In this document: positions 9,795 to 17,927 of the stretch, piece by piece
How the letters are laid out: every line of letters starts with the position of its first letter
Numbering within the stretch: the stretch's first letter is position 1
Source of the DNA: Paenibacillus sp. BK033
GTDB lineage: Bacteria; Bacillota; Bacilli; Paenibacillales; Paenibacillaceae
Direction of reading: 5' to 3'
Length of the DNA: 64,000 nucleotides
NCBI RefSeq assembly: GCF_004345425.1
Contig: NZ_SLVP01000005.1
Span: 62,001-126,000, forward strand
Program-made: the position numbers and the translations under genes
The notes under the pieces: model-generated
Databases searched by the model: none
Told to the model about the DNA's origin: nothing
The model's input: the letters and a program-made list of their open reading frames with translations, nothing else

Positions 9795-10244
9795 ATGCGA
9801 AAGATTGAAACGAACAGGCTCTTGACGAAGCCCGTGCATGTCATCGTTCTTGTCTTGTTCATGCTGTATAGTCTCGTTATGATCAAGCTGTTGTTTATTC
9901 GCGGCAGCAGTTACAGATGGCCGGACTATAATTACAACCTTGTCCCGTTTCATACGATCAAATCGTTAATCTACCACCGGCATGCTTACAATGCCGATGC
10001 CTGGATGAAGAACCTGTTCGGCAATATCGTTTTGTTCATTCCGCTTGGCGTCTGCTTCCCGCTGCTTAGTCGCAGATTGTTCCATGCAGCCAGAAGTCTC
10101 GCGGCTATAATCCTTACACTTTTCCTTGTAGAAGCGATTCAACTCGTAACCAGAGTCGGAAGCTTCGATATTGACGATATTATCTTGAATACGTTTGGGG
10201 CTGGCATTGGACTGGTCATAATCAAGCAGTTCATGTCCCGTTGA
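9795..10244 (+). CDS. VanZ-like family membrane protein
   Basis: 149 residues with four predicted membrane helices (about 12-35, 75-92, 95-118, 125-145). The features NLVPFHTIK, NLFGNIVLFIPLG and FDIDDIILNTFGAGIG are the hallmark blocks of the VanZ-like family. VanZ of the vancomycin cluster gives low-level teicoplanin resistance, but most homologues have no known role. Nothing else from glycopeptide resistance is nearby, so a resistance function should not be assumed. It ends at a terminator shared with the convergent tetR-type gene. Confidence 0.82.
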   Translation: MRKIETNRLLTKPVHVIVLVLFMLYSLVMIKLLFIRGSSYRWPDYNYNLVPFHTIKSLIYHRHAYNADAWMKNLFGNIVLFIPLGVCFPLLSRRLFHAARSLAAIILTLFLVEAIQLVTRVGSFDIDDIILNTFGAGIGLVIIKQFMSR

Positions 10245-10271
10245 AGGAGTTAATCAAGGAATAAAAGAGAA

Positions 10272-10296
10272 AACCGTGCCATTGGCACGGTTTTTT
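10272..10296. terminator. bidirectional terminator between vanZ-like and tetR-like genes
   Basis: Stem AACCGTGCC/GGCACGGTT with a 3-base loop. T residues follow on the + strand, and the A-rich 5' side would give a U tract on the minus strand. Confidence 0.88.
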
Positions 10297-10306
10297 GGTT
10301 TGCCTG

Positions 10307-10897
10307 TTATTTCTTCAGAATCCCATCGAAAAACACCTGGAAGGAGATCAGCAGCTGGTCTCCAAAGCCTTCCTTCGATATGCCCATTACCCAGTTAAGC
10401 ATCGTTCCCAAATAGATTTGCGTTGCGATGCACGCCATCGTCGGGGCAGGAATCGTTGTCGTGAACTCGCCCGTCCGCTGGCCTTTCTCGAATACGGGAA
10501 TCAGATTGTCCATAATCAGACAGAAGCCTTCTTTGCTTTCCTCGATGTTCTGGTTGTTCGCGAGCATACCTTGAATCGATAGCAGAAGCATGCCTTGATT
10601 CTCGGCCATGGCATCGCCAAGCGACTTAACCAGCGCCAGGAAGCGGGGGGCGTAAGGCCCTGGCTTATGCTTCAGATTTACGATTTCATCAATGGCAACC
10701 AGCTTGTTCAGCTTGCCGCGGACATCCTCTTTGGTTTTGAAATAGTTGAAGAAAGTGCCTTTGGCAACGCCGGCAGCTTCCGTAATTTGGGCGACGGTGG
10801 TGGATTCAAAGCCTTGCTCGGCAAACAGGCACATCGCCGCTTCAAGTATCCGGTTTTTGGTCTCGAGCTTTTTCTCTTCTCGGTTCACAGCCATCAT
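10307..10897 (-). CDS. TetR/AcrR family transcriptional regulator
   Basis: 196 residues. The N-terminal helix-turn-helix lies at about 10-57 and includes RILEAAMCLFAEQGFESTTV and the recognition segment GVAKGTFFNYFKTKED. The C-terminal two thirds is the variable ligand-binding domain. The gene is divergent from the MFS exporter at 11141, with three TGACC-N3-GGT sites between them, so it most likely represses the exporter until a toxic ligand is bound. Start choice is open: ATGATG follows GGAGG by only 3 bases, and a GTG nine bases after GGAGG is an alternative. Confidence 0.9.
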   Translation of the reverse strand: MMAVNREEKKLETKNRILEAAMCLFAEQGFESTTVAQITEAAGVAKGTFFNYFKTKEDVRGKLNKLVAIDEIVNLKHKPGPYAPRFLALVKSLGDAMAENQGMLLLSIQGMLANNQNIEESKEGFCLIMDNLIPVFEKGQRTGEFTTTIPAPTMACIATQIYLGTMLNWVMGISKEGFGDQLLISFQVFFDGILKK

Positions 10898-10956
10898 CCT
10901 CCGTTTATTGCCTACAGTATAGCATATCCACGGTTATTATGGGTTCAAACTTTTAT

Positions 10957-10969
10957 TGACCAATGGTAC
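10957..10969. promoter_or_regulatory. TetR operator-like site 1
   Basis: TGACCAATGGTAC: one perfect TGACC half and a degenerate second half. It lies on the tetR-like side of the intergenic region and would suit autoregulation. Confidence 0.5.
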
Positions 10970-11056
10970 AATAATTTGATGTCAGGGGCAACGTGACTAT
11001 GACAATCGGAGCCGAAAAATGAGATATTTTCCGATATTTTTAACAAAATAAAAAGA

Positions 11057-11069
11057 TGACCTTCGGTAT
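11057..11069. promoter_or_regulatory. TetR operator-like site 2
   Basis: TGACCTTCGGTAT, the same half-site pattern as the other two sites. It starts 23 bases upstream of site 3. Confidence 0.45.
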
Positions 11070-11078
11070 AAAATAATG

Positions 11079-11107
11079 TTGACCATTGGTCATTTTGTGG
11101 TTATAAT
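11079..11107 (+). promoter_or_regulatory. MFS exporter promoter overlapping the best TetR operator
   Basis: -35 TTGACC (11079-11084), a 17-base spacer and a perfect -10 TATAAT (11102-11107). The perfect 13-bp palindrome TGACCATTGGTCA (11080-11092) covers the -35 box, so bound repressor would block RNA polymerase. Confidence 0.8.
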
Positions 11108-11140
11108 CCAAATGAAAGAAGTTGAGAATGGAGGATATAA

Positions 11141-12616
11141 ATGACGAAATCAACTATTCAAGCCGTGCCTGACGCGAGTACGTTTACGATCCGATCGATC
11201 ATCGCGCCTCTAATTGCGGTTATCGTTGGTTTGTTTATGGTAATTCTGGACGGGACGGCGATGAATGTCGCGTTAAGCGGCTTCATGAAGGAGTTCGGCA
11301 AGGACTTGTCCGTCGTTCAGTGGACGACAACGGGCTATGCGCTTGCGCAAGCTGCGGTAATTCCGCTGGCGGGCTGGCTGTCCGACAGGTTTGGGGCTAA
11401 GCGGATTTTCCTCGTATCAGTGGGGATGTTTACGTTTGGTTCCTTGCTTTGCGCCTTCGCAGGCAATATCGAAATGCTGATCTTATTCCGGGTAATTCAA
11501 GGTCTTGGCGGCGGCATGGTTATGCCGATTGCCTTCGCGATCATTTACAAGCTTAGTCCTCCTGAGAAGGTTGGCTCGGTGATGGGGATGCTGGGGATTC
11601 CTGTTCTGATCGCTCCCGCATTAGGTCCGGTTGTGGCCGGCGCGTTAATCGATTACGCCACTTGGCATTGGATCTTCCTTATCAATATTCCTCTTGGCAT
11701 CATCGGAATTTTTGCAGGCATGCGCACCTTGCCTAACATTGAACGCCAGGAGGTAAAATCGCTGGACGTTCCGGGCATTATTTTCGGGCCGCTCGCGTTT
11801 GCGGCCTTATCGTACGGGGTAAGCGAAGGAGGAACAAGCTGGACGTCGGTTCAGACTTTGACCGGTCTCATCGTAGGCGCCGCTTCCCTGATTATCTTTG
11901 TGTTCGTTGAGCTGCGCAGCAAGCAGCCGCTTCTTGAACTTCGCGTATTCCGCTCGATGGATTTCAGCAAGGGAATCATTGTCCAGTGGTTTACGCAGAT
12001 TGCGCTTATGGGAACGTTTTTCCTCATTCCGATGCTTCTCATTCAAGTCCAGGGTCATACGGCAACGGAGTCCGGGCTGATCATGCTGCCTCAAGCGATC
12101 GCTTCCGCGGTCTTTATGCCGATTGGAGGCAGGCTGTTCGACCGGATTGGGGCAAGACCTCTGCTTGTTACCGGGCTTAGCATTGTTGGAGTTGCTTCGT
12201 TCCTGTTATCGAACATTTCCGCGGATGACGGGTTATCGCTTATCCTCATGACTTCCGGACTGTTTGGCGTCGGGATGGGGCTGTCCATGATGCCGATGAA
12301 TACGTATCTGATTCAAGCGTCTCCGCCGAGCCTGGTTGGCCGCGTTACCTCGCTAACCTCCGCAGCGCAGCAAGTGATGACATCATTTGCGATAGCCGGA
12401 CTCAGCACCTATCTGACTACGAAGATTAAGGATGCGACGGTGCCCGGTCAGGCTCCGGAGCTTGACGCCTTGTATCATTCCTACGGGGAAACCTTCCTGG
12501 TTGTAGTCGTAATCGCCGTAGCGGGAGCATTGCTGGGCTTGCTGCTGCGCAAACCGGTCAGAGCTGAAGGCGATGAAGGCTCCGTCGTGGAAGCTCCTAT
12601 GATGATGGGGCACTAA
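11141..12616 (+). CDS. DHA2-family (EmrB/QacA) MFS drug:H+ antiporter
   Basis: 491 residues with about 14 membrane helices, the DHA2 layout. The first helix LIAVIVGLFMVILDGTAMNVAL with the conserved Asp, the loop motif GWLSDRFGAKRI and the helix-5 antiporter motif region GIPVLIAPALGPVVAG are all visible. It exports toxic compounds from the cytoplasm in exchange for protons. The divergent TetR-type gene and the operator over the -35 box indicate ligand-induced expression. B. subtilis LmrB is a similar system, but I cannot assign a substrate. Confidence 0.88.
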   Translation: MTKSTIQAVPDASTFTIRSIIAPLIAVIVGLFMVILDGTAMNVALSGFMKEFGKDLSVVQWTTTGYALAQAAVIPLAGWLSDRFGAKRIFLVSVGMFTFGSLLCAFAGNIEMLILFRVIQGLGGGMVMPIAFAIIYKLSPPEKVGSVMGMLGIPVLIAPALGPVVAGALIDYATWHWIFLINIPLGIIGIFAGMRTLPNIERQEVKSLDVPGIIFGPLAFAALSYGVSEGGTSWTSVQTLTGLIVGAASLIIFVFVELRSKQPLLELRVFRSMDFSKGIIVQWFTQIALMGTFFLIPMLLIQVQGHTATESGLIMLPQAIASAVFMPIGGRLFDRIGARPLLVTGLSIVGVASFLLSNISADDGLSLILMTSGLFGVGMGLSMMPMNTYLIQASPPSLVGRVTSLTSAAQQVMTSFAIAGLSTYLTTKIKDATVPGQAPELDALYHSYGETFLVVVVIAVAGALLGLLLRKPVRAEGDEGSVVEAPMMMGH

Positions 12617-12624
12617 TCCGAACG

Positions 12625-12670
12625 AAAAAACCATTTATTTCTGAATTGTTCAGGAATGGATGGTTTTTTT
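12625..12670 (+). terminator. terminator after the MFS gene
   Basis: An AAAAAACCAT arm pairs with ATGGTTTTTT through an imperfect stem (TTATTTCTGA with TCAGGAATGGA) and ends in a T run. Confidence 0.75.
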
Positions 12671-12767
12671 CGTTTACAGACTATACATCTGTATGTTATC
12701 TTCAATATATATGGTTTGCTTTACTGCTATAAAGCGTCTACGCGACATCAGACTACGGAGGGTGCAC

Positions 12768-13064
12768 ATGACAGTATTAGAAGGACTGCGATCGGCCATT
12801 GACAAGACGGACCAACAGATTGTTGCCTTATTGGCACAAAGATTCATCTTTACTGAGGCGGTAGGGGAATACAAAGCGGCAAATCAGCTCCACGCGCAAG
12901 ATCCCAAGCGGGAAGAACAGCAGTTCAAGAAAATTGTCGAGCTCTCCGAGCAGTACGGCTTAAGGCCCGAATATGCCGTAGACATATATCGGAAAATTAT
13001 GGACATCGCGATTTCGAGACATGAAGAGCTGCTTACGGATAATTTCACGGATCAGGCGGTTTAA
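12768..13064 (+). CDS. Chorismate mutase, AroQ type
   Basis: 98 residues from the ATG at 12768, which has GGAGG nine bases upstream; the reading frame is open further 5' but has no better start. The pattern LRSAIDKTDQQIVALLAQRF followed by VGEYK and a C-terminal VDIYRKIMDIAISRHEE is the all-helical AroQ chorismate mutase fold. It converts chorismate to prephenate for phenylalanine and tyrosine synthesis. It is free-standing here rather than fused to DAHP synthase or prephenate dehydratase, and no other aromatic genes are adjacent. Confidence 0.83.
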   Translation: MTVLEGLRSAIDKTDQQIVALLAQRFIFTEAVGEYKAANQLHAQDPKREEQQFKKIVELSEQYGLRPEYAVDIYRKIMDIAISRHEELLTDNFTDQAV

Positions 13065-13107
13065 AGCACTGCGGTTGTAACTTCGGTTACGCCGCGGTGC
13101 TTTTTTT
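13065..13107 (+). terminator. rho-independent terminator after chorismate mutase
   Basis: Long, nearly perfect stem from AGCAC to GTGCT, closed by a stable GTAAC-TTCG-GTTAC tetraloop hairpin and followed by seven T residues. Confidence 0.92.
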
Positions 13108-13171
13108 GTACATATTTCCAATGTCATTGGAGCAAAATGACAATAACCATAAACGTAAGGGAGGGTGTCGA

Positions 13172-13438
13172 ATGATCATCCTCGGGCTTTTCATCATGAT
13201 GATGCTTGGTTTGCTGATGATGGCTATGCTGGATATGCTTGTGTTTCAACAGCCTTTTTCCAGGGCAATTGTGCATTTGCTTCCCGTGTATCCGGATACC
13301 TCGACAATCTTTATGTTCATAGGAGCCTTTGCAATAGCCGCGTGGATTAACTTCAGAATATCTGAACGATTAAAGAAAAGATTCGGCAGTAAACCCAAAA
13401 ATCAAGGTGGGGAGAAGCGTGATGCCAAGCAAAGTTAA
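13172..13438 (+). CDS. Small two-helix membrane protein of germinant receptor operon 1
   Basis: 88 residues from the ATG at 13172, behind a GGGAGGG ribosome binding site. Two hydrophobic helices (about 2-25 and 43-62) are followed by a basic, hydrophilic tail. It overlaps the start of the germination permease gene by 17 bases, so it belongs to the ger operon. Small two-helix D subunits are known in some Bacillus and clostridial germinant receptor operons, where they can modulate germination. Assigning this protein to that group rests on size, topology and context; I recognise no specific sequence motif. Confidence 0.72.
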   Translation: MIILGLFIMMMLGLLMMAMLDMLVFQQPFSRAIVHLLPVYPDTSTIFMFIGAFAIAAWINFRISERLKKRFGSKPKNQGGEKRDAKQS

Positions 13439-14513
13439 TACGATTGACACGTTTGCGATGCAGCTTGTTTTTCTGCTCAGCACATCCATTATTTTCGGGA
13501 CGCCCAGCTTAGTCCCCGATTCTTGGCTGACTGGCATCTTCGCTTTTTTTCCCGCTTGTTTATTGCTTGTCATCTACAGCGCCATGCTGGCGTCGACGGA
13601 TAATCTCGGGCTTTACCCCTTGTTGGAAAAAGCGTGGGGGAAAGCGACGGGCAAAGTCTTTATCCTAATTTATTCGACTTATTTCCTTTATATCGCCGCG
13701 CGCAACGTCAGGGATATGATCGAGCTTATCATGAGCACATTGCTGCGCATGACGCCCGTTCCGTTTCTGACCACGTTGTTTGTATTTTTGGTCGCTTATT
13801 GCGCTTTAGGCGGCATTCACGCCATTGCCCGATTTGCGTCCCTCATTCTGTGGATTGTACTGTTTATGCTAGCCACCGTCGGCATATTGCTGCTGTTCAG
13901 CAGCTCGATCATTCTGGAACAAATGCTTCCCTTCTTGTCCAAAGGGCTATGGCCGGTCATTCAATCGGCGTTCACCCATTCCATCTGGTTTCCTTATGGC
14001 GAAAGTGTGGTATTCCTTGTCTTTCAGCCGCAGCTGGGCGGTGCTAAAGGGTTCCGTAAAGTAACCCTGTACGCTTTTATCAGCACCTGTTTCATTTTAT
14101 CCATAACCGATCTCATCCAGATCTGTACGCTGGGTATCGAGATGAAGAAATATTCGGTGTTCGCGTTGCTGGATGCGGCAAGGCTCATCAATATCGCAAA
14201 CATCATTACCCGGATGGATGCGTTAATCGCGCTTATTATCATTTTCGGCACATTATTGAAATGCGCGGTATTCCTATACGCCGCCATGGAAGGGATATCT
14301 TACGTACTCAAGAGAAAACCGGAGGATTTCGCCTTCCCCCTTGCCATTCTCGCAGGGGCTTTCTCCATCCTTGTCACGCGTAACAGCGCCGAGCATGTCG
14401 CAGAGGGCTTGAAGTACGTGATTTATACGCTTCATATTCCGCTGCAGCTGCTGGTGCCTCTCTTAACCCTGGTGATCGTTCGAATCCGTTACCGGAAAGG
14501 AGCCACGACATGA
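13422..14513 (+). CDS. Spore germination permease, GerAB/GerKB family
   Basis: 363 residues with about ten membrane helices, of the amino acid/polyamine/organocation superfamily. It is the B subunit of a germinant receptor in the inner spore membrane and probably forms the germinant binding site. The start is the ATG at 13422 with GGGGAG upstream. Its stop overlaps the next start as ATGA (14510-14513). Typical family features are the N-terminal QLVFLLSTSIIFGTPS helix and the central helix EQMLPFLSKGLWPVIQSAF. The operon order is small protein-B-A-C. The germinant is unknown. Confidence 0.9.
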   Translation: MPSKVNTIDTFAMQLVFLLSTSIIFGTPSLVPDSWLTGIFAFFPACLLLVIYSAMLASTDNLGLYPLLEKAWGKATGKVFILIYSTYFLYIAARNVRDMIELIMSTLLRMTPVPFLTTLFVFLVAYCALGGIHAIARFASLILWIVLFMLATVGILLLFSSSIILEQMLPFLSKGLWPVIQSAFTHSIWFPYGESVVFLVFQPQLGGAKGFRKVTLYAFISTCFILSITDLIQICTLGIEMKKYSVFALLDAARLINIANIITRMDALIALIIIFGTLLKCAVFLYAAMEGISYVLKRKPEDFAFPLAILAGAFSILVTRNSAEHVAEGLKYVIYTLHIPLQLLVPLLTLVIVRIRYRKGATT

Positions 14514-15913
14514 ATACGGAGACAACTTCCGGGGAGCAACTCCGCGATCTGGAAACAGTGAAGCAAACGTTAAACGAAAAATTTGGACAGACCACCGACT
14601 TTGCCGCGGTTTCCGTGCGTATCGGTCCGTTTGAAGGGCTGTTATGCTATTTGACTACCATGACTAGCTCGGATTTTATAAAGAAGCAGGTCTTGAGTGA
14701 GTTTGATTTACCCGAAAACAACGAGAACTTTACCCAAGCAGAGATTTTCCACCGGCTCAACGCCTGTCACTTTTCCGGTCTTCAGCACGAAGTTCTGCAC
14801 AGCTTGGATGAAGCCGCAAATAAAATTGTCCTTGGATATGCCGCGATTATGATCGAGGGCGTTTCCCTCGTTCTTGCCGTAGACGTCAGATCGCTGAATT
14901 CAAGGTCGATCGAAGAGCCCTCCACTCAAAATGTGGTACGGGGGCCAAAGGACGGGTTTACCGAGTCGGCGGATACGAACATGAGCTTGATTCGCAGGCG
15001 GTTTAATCATATAAACCTCCGTTTCGAGAAGTTCGAGCTTGGTTATATGACGCATACCGCGGTGTATATCGCTTATTTGGAAGGTGAAGTGGATGCGCAG
15101 ATTCTGGAACAGGTGAGGGAGAAGCTGAACAGCTCGCAGGTTGACAGTCTTTTTGATTCCGGTCGGATCGAGGAATTGCTACACTCCAAGAGCAGAGGGA
15201 TACAGCTGTTTCCTACGGTATACAACAGCGAACGTCCGGATGCCGTCTGCCGTCAGATGATAAATAAGCGGATAGCGGTTATTGTGGACGGAAGTCCGTT
15301 TGTGCTGGTGGTTCCCTCTATTTTCACCGACTTCTTCAAGTCGCCGGAGGATGAGTACCAATGGTTTGTTATTGGTTCCTTTTCCCGTTATTTGCGGTAC
15401 TTTGCTTTTATTCTGTCTCTCATCGTGCCAGCCCTGTACACCGCGGTGACCAGTTATCATCAAGAGCTTATCCCCAGTATTCTGCTTACCAGCATAGCCG
15501 CGCAGCGCGAAGGGATTCCTTTCCCCGCCAGCATCGAAATTCTTCTAATGGAAATTACGTTCGAGATCTTGCGCGAAGCCGGAACGCGGATGCCTCGCAT
15601 AGTCGGTCCGACGATCTCCATCGTAGGCGCGTTGGTGCTTGGGGAGGCGGCCGTGCAAGCGGGAATTGTCTCCAACATTACGGTCATTGTGGTCTCGCTG
15701 ACGGCCATTTCCGGTTTTGTCGCGCCGATCTATACGTTTGGCTCCAAAGTGAGATTTTTCCGTTTCGGCATGATTATTCTCAGCTCGGTCATCGGACTGT
15801 ACGGCCTTGTAATGGGATGCTGCCTGCTGATGATACAGTTGACCCGCATTGAATCGTTTGGAGTGCCTTATTTGTCCCTATACTCCAAATGGGATAAAAG
15901 GAGGGTTACATGA
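14510..15913 (+). CDS. Spore germination protein, GerAA/GerKA family
   Basis: 467 residues. A soluble N-terminal domain (about 1-290) precedes a C-terminal membrane domain of four or five helices. The hallmark block around REAGTRMPRIVGPTISIVG and GEAAVQAGI is intact, as is the DGSPFVLVVPSIF motif before the first helix. It is the A subunit of a germinant receptor, which forms an oligomeric, probably ion-conducting channel in the inner spore membrane. It is coupled by ATGA overlaps to both neighbours, which favours balanced expression of the subunits. Confidence 0.93.
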   Translation: MNTETTSGEQLRDLETVKQTLNEKFGQTTDFAAVSVRIGPFEGLLCYLTTMTSSDFIKKQVLSEFDLPENNENFTQAEIFHRLNACHFSGLQHEVLHSLDEAANKIVLGYAAIMIEGVSLVLAVDVRSLNSRSIEEPSTQNVVRGPKDGFTESADTNMSLIRRRFNHINLRFEKFELGYMTHTAVYIAYLEGEVDAQILEQVREKLNSSQVDSLFDSGRIEELLHSKSRGIQLFPTVYNSERPDAVCRQMINKRIAVIVDGSPFVLVVPSIFTDFFKSPEDEYQWFVIGSFSRYLRYFAFILSLIVPALYTAVTSYHQELIPSILLTSIAAQREGIPFPASIEILLMEITFEILREAGTRMPRIVGPTISIVGALVLGEAAVQAGIVSNITVIVVSLTAISGFVAPIYTFGSKVRFFRFGMIILSSVIGLYGLVMGCCLLMIQLTRIESFGVPYLSLYSKWDKRRVT

Positions 15914-17136
15914 GAGCGTTGAGACGTATTGTCGTTCTGTTCATCGCTTTCTCCTTGATGTTGACGGTATCGGGCTGCTGGGACCAGATCGAGCTTAACA
16001 GAGCTTCCCTGGTAACGGGTGTGGCATTGGAGAAGGGGCATCACATGAAATACAGGGTGACCTTCGAAATTGTCAACGCCTTGGAGACGGACCCGAACAA
16101 AGGCGGGAAGGGAGGTACGCCTACGGCGATTTACACGAAGGAAGGGAACTCGATTGCGGAGGCCGTCTCCAGATTGAACGAAAGCCAGGAACGTTATCCG
16201 ATACTAGCCCATATCCGCGTCATCATTATTGACGAGAAGCTGGCCCGAGAGGGAATCAATCAATTCATGGACGTATTGCAGCGCAACCGTTACATACGAG
16301 AAGACGTTCTCGTGCTTGTCGGCAAGGGAGCTCCTGCGTCGGATTTTTTGAAAACCGTCTATGCCAGGGGGCAGTACGCGACCTATAAAATTCAAACGCA
16401 GGTGGAAACCTACCGGCAGGTTTACGGCGGAATCCCCCGCAGCCATTTATACGACATCGCACAGGCCATTCTAAGCGAAGGCCGGGCGCTTATGCTAGGC
16501 GCCGTCACTATAACGGGAGATGTCGAAAAAAGCGAGAGTCTGGATGCCATAAAAACGATCCATCCCGTTGCTATAGTCAAACTGTCCGGCGCGGCCGTGT
16601 TTAGGGGAGATAAGCTAATAGGATTCCTGACGAACGATCAGACGCGTATGGTCATGCTGGCAAGCGATTATGTCAATAACAGTCTGTTCTCATTGCCTGG
16701 ACCCGGAGGCAAACCAACCAGTCCGGGAGCGATTGCCGTGCAATTCTACCATATGCACAGCAGAGTCAAAGTCGGGATGAACGGGGATCAGCCCGTCTTT
16801 AGGCTTCATGTGGAAGGGGACGGTAAAATTACAAGCATCGACCGCGACATCAAGCTTACTACCATTAAAGGCTACGAGAAGCTTGAGCAGCTGACAAGCG
16901 AATATATAAACGGGGAAATGCAGGAGACGTTCCGCTACGTTCAGAACGAGCTTGGCGTTGACGTATTTGGCTTCGGTCAGCATTATTACCGGTTTCATTT
17001 CCGCAAGTACAAGTCGCTTGCCAAGGAATGGGACGACCTGTTTAAAAAAGCGAAATTGGAGGCGTCGAGCGACTTTACGCTAAGAAGACCGGATTTGAAA
17101 ACGCAGAAGGTCGTGAAGGAAAATATCGGGCCATGA
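15910..17136 (+). CDS. Spore germination lipoprotein, GerAC/GerKC family
   Basis: 408 residues. A type II signal peptide ends in the lipobox VSGC, with Cys23 followed by WDQIELN, the sequence that opens most GerAC proteins. The C subunit is a lipoprotein on the outer face of the inner spore membrane and is needed for receptor function. It overlaps gerAA-like by ATGA (15910-15913). A terminator follows, so the operon ends here. Confidence 0.92.
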   Translation: MRALRRIVVLFIAFSLMLTVSGCWDQIELNRASLVTGVALEKGHHMKYRVTFEIVNALETDPNKGGKGGTPTAIYTKEGNSIAEAVSRLNESQERYPILAHIRVIIIDEKLAREGINQFMDVLQRNRYIREDVLVLVGKGAPASDFLKTVYARGQYATYKIQTQVETYRQVYGGIPRSHLYDIAQAILSEGRALMLGAVTITGDVEKSESLDAIKTIHPVAIVKLSGAAVFRGDKLIGFLTNDQTRMVMLASDYVNNSLFSLPGPGGKPTSPGAIAVQFYHMHSRVKVGMNGDQPVFRLHVEGDGKITSIDRDIKLTTIKGYEKLEQLTSEYINGEMQETFRYVQNELGVDVFGFGQHYYRFHFRKYKSLAKEWDDLFKKAKLEASSDFTLRRPDLKTQKVVKENIGP

Positions 17137-17140
17137 GAAG

Positions 17141-17176
17141 AAGGCCGGCAGCATGCAGCATGCAGCCGGCCTTTTT
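17141..17176. terminator. terminator between germination operon 1 and the LysE gene
   Basis: AAGGCCGGC/GCCGGCCTT stem with an inner GCATGC repeat, followed by T residues on the + strand. The convergent lysE-like gene ends 13 bases away and may share it. Confidence 0.85.
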
Positions 17177-17188
17177 CTCATAACGGCA

Positions 17189-17812
17189 CTACCGGATATC
17201 CCCTGCATTTGAAGCAAGCATCATAATAGCCGAAGCCCATATAAGCAGGGCAGAGATTTTGTTCATCGCTCGCATCAGGCCGCCGGAGTCCAGTCTGCCA
17301 AGCAGCCGTCCGGCCGTGGCAAGCGAGAAAAACCAAAGCCAGGAAACGAAAATACAGGCAAGGGCAAACATCCCTTTCGAGAGGCCGCTGTAATGCAGGG
17401 AGCTTGTGCCGATGACCCCGATCGTATCCATAATCGCATGGGGGTTAAGGAGAGATACCGAAACGGCAAGCATAACCTGCTTGCGCGGAGAGTACTGGCT
17501 GGCTTCTGAGGATGAGGGGACTCCACCGCCCGAACGCCAAGTGACCCAGCCGATATAAGCAAGAAACAGGACTCCGGCGATAATAAGAATGGTTTTGAGT
17601 ACGGGTACGCTTATAATAAGAACAGAGACGCCAAGAATCGCCAGCAGAATGAGAAGCGTATCGCATACCGCCGCGGCAATGACGGCCGGAAGAGCCGTAC
17701 GGAATTTGGGCTGCAGCGCGCCTTGCGAGAAAATAAATACATTTTGCGCGCCAAGGGGCAGGATGAGCCCGATGGACAGCAATAAACCGTGCAGGAATGG
17801 CAAAGGAAACAC
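17189..17812 (-). CDS. LysE/ArgO-family amino acid exporter
   Basis: 207 residues with about six membrane helices. The first helix reads PFLHGLLLSIGLILPLGAQN, the signature start of LysE/ArgO exporters, and NPHAIMDTIGVIG is the second conserved block. It should export basic or other amino acids across the cytoplasmic membrane. It is divergent from a MocR-type regulator, with a symmetrical operator candidate between them. LysE homologues controlled by an adjacent regulator are common. The substrate is not determined. Confidence 0.88.
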   Translation of the reverse strand: MFPLPFLHGLLLSIGLILPLGAQNVFIFSQGALQPKFRTALPAVIAAAVCDTLLILLAILGVSVLIISVPVLKTILIIAGVLFLAYIGWVTWRSGGGVPSSSEASQYSPRKQVMLAVSVSLLNPHAIMDTIGVIGTSSLHYSGLSKGMFALACIFVSWLWFFSLATAGRLLGRLDSGGLMRAMNKISALLIWASAIMMLASNAGDIR

Positions 17813-17878
17813 AGCCTTTCGTTATTTGAAAATATGGACTTATTGTAAGGGCGGGAGGAAACATTGTCGCCATCCAAA

Positions 17879-17900
17879 TGGTTGGGCCGCATACCAACCA
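17879..17900. promoter_or_regulatory. inverted repeat, candidate MocR operator
   Basis: TGGTTGG-N8-CCAACCA is a perfect 7-bp inverted repeat between the divergent lysE-like and mocR-like genes, 27 bases before the regulator's ATG. Its position suits autoregulation and control of the exporter. Confidence 0.55.
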
Positions 17901-17927
17901 ATACGAAATCAAAGATTGGAGATACCG

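Noticed and set aside
12660..12767. 36-residue N-terminal extension of chorismate mutase
   Set aside because: It begins within the T run of the preceding terminator, and the AroQ fold starts at the ATG at 12768, which has a good ribosome binding site.
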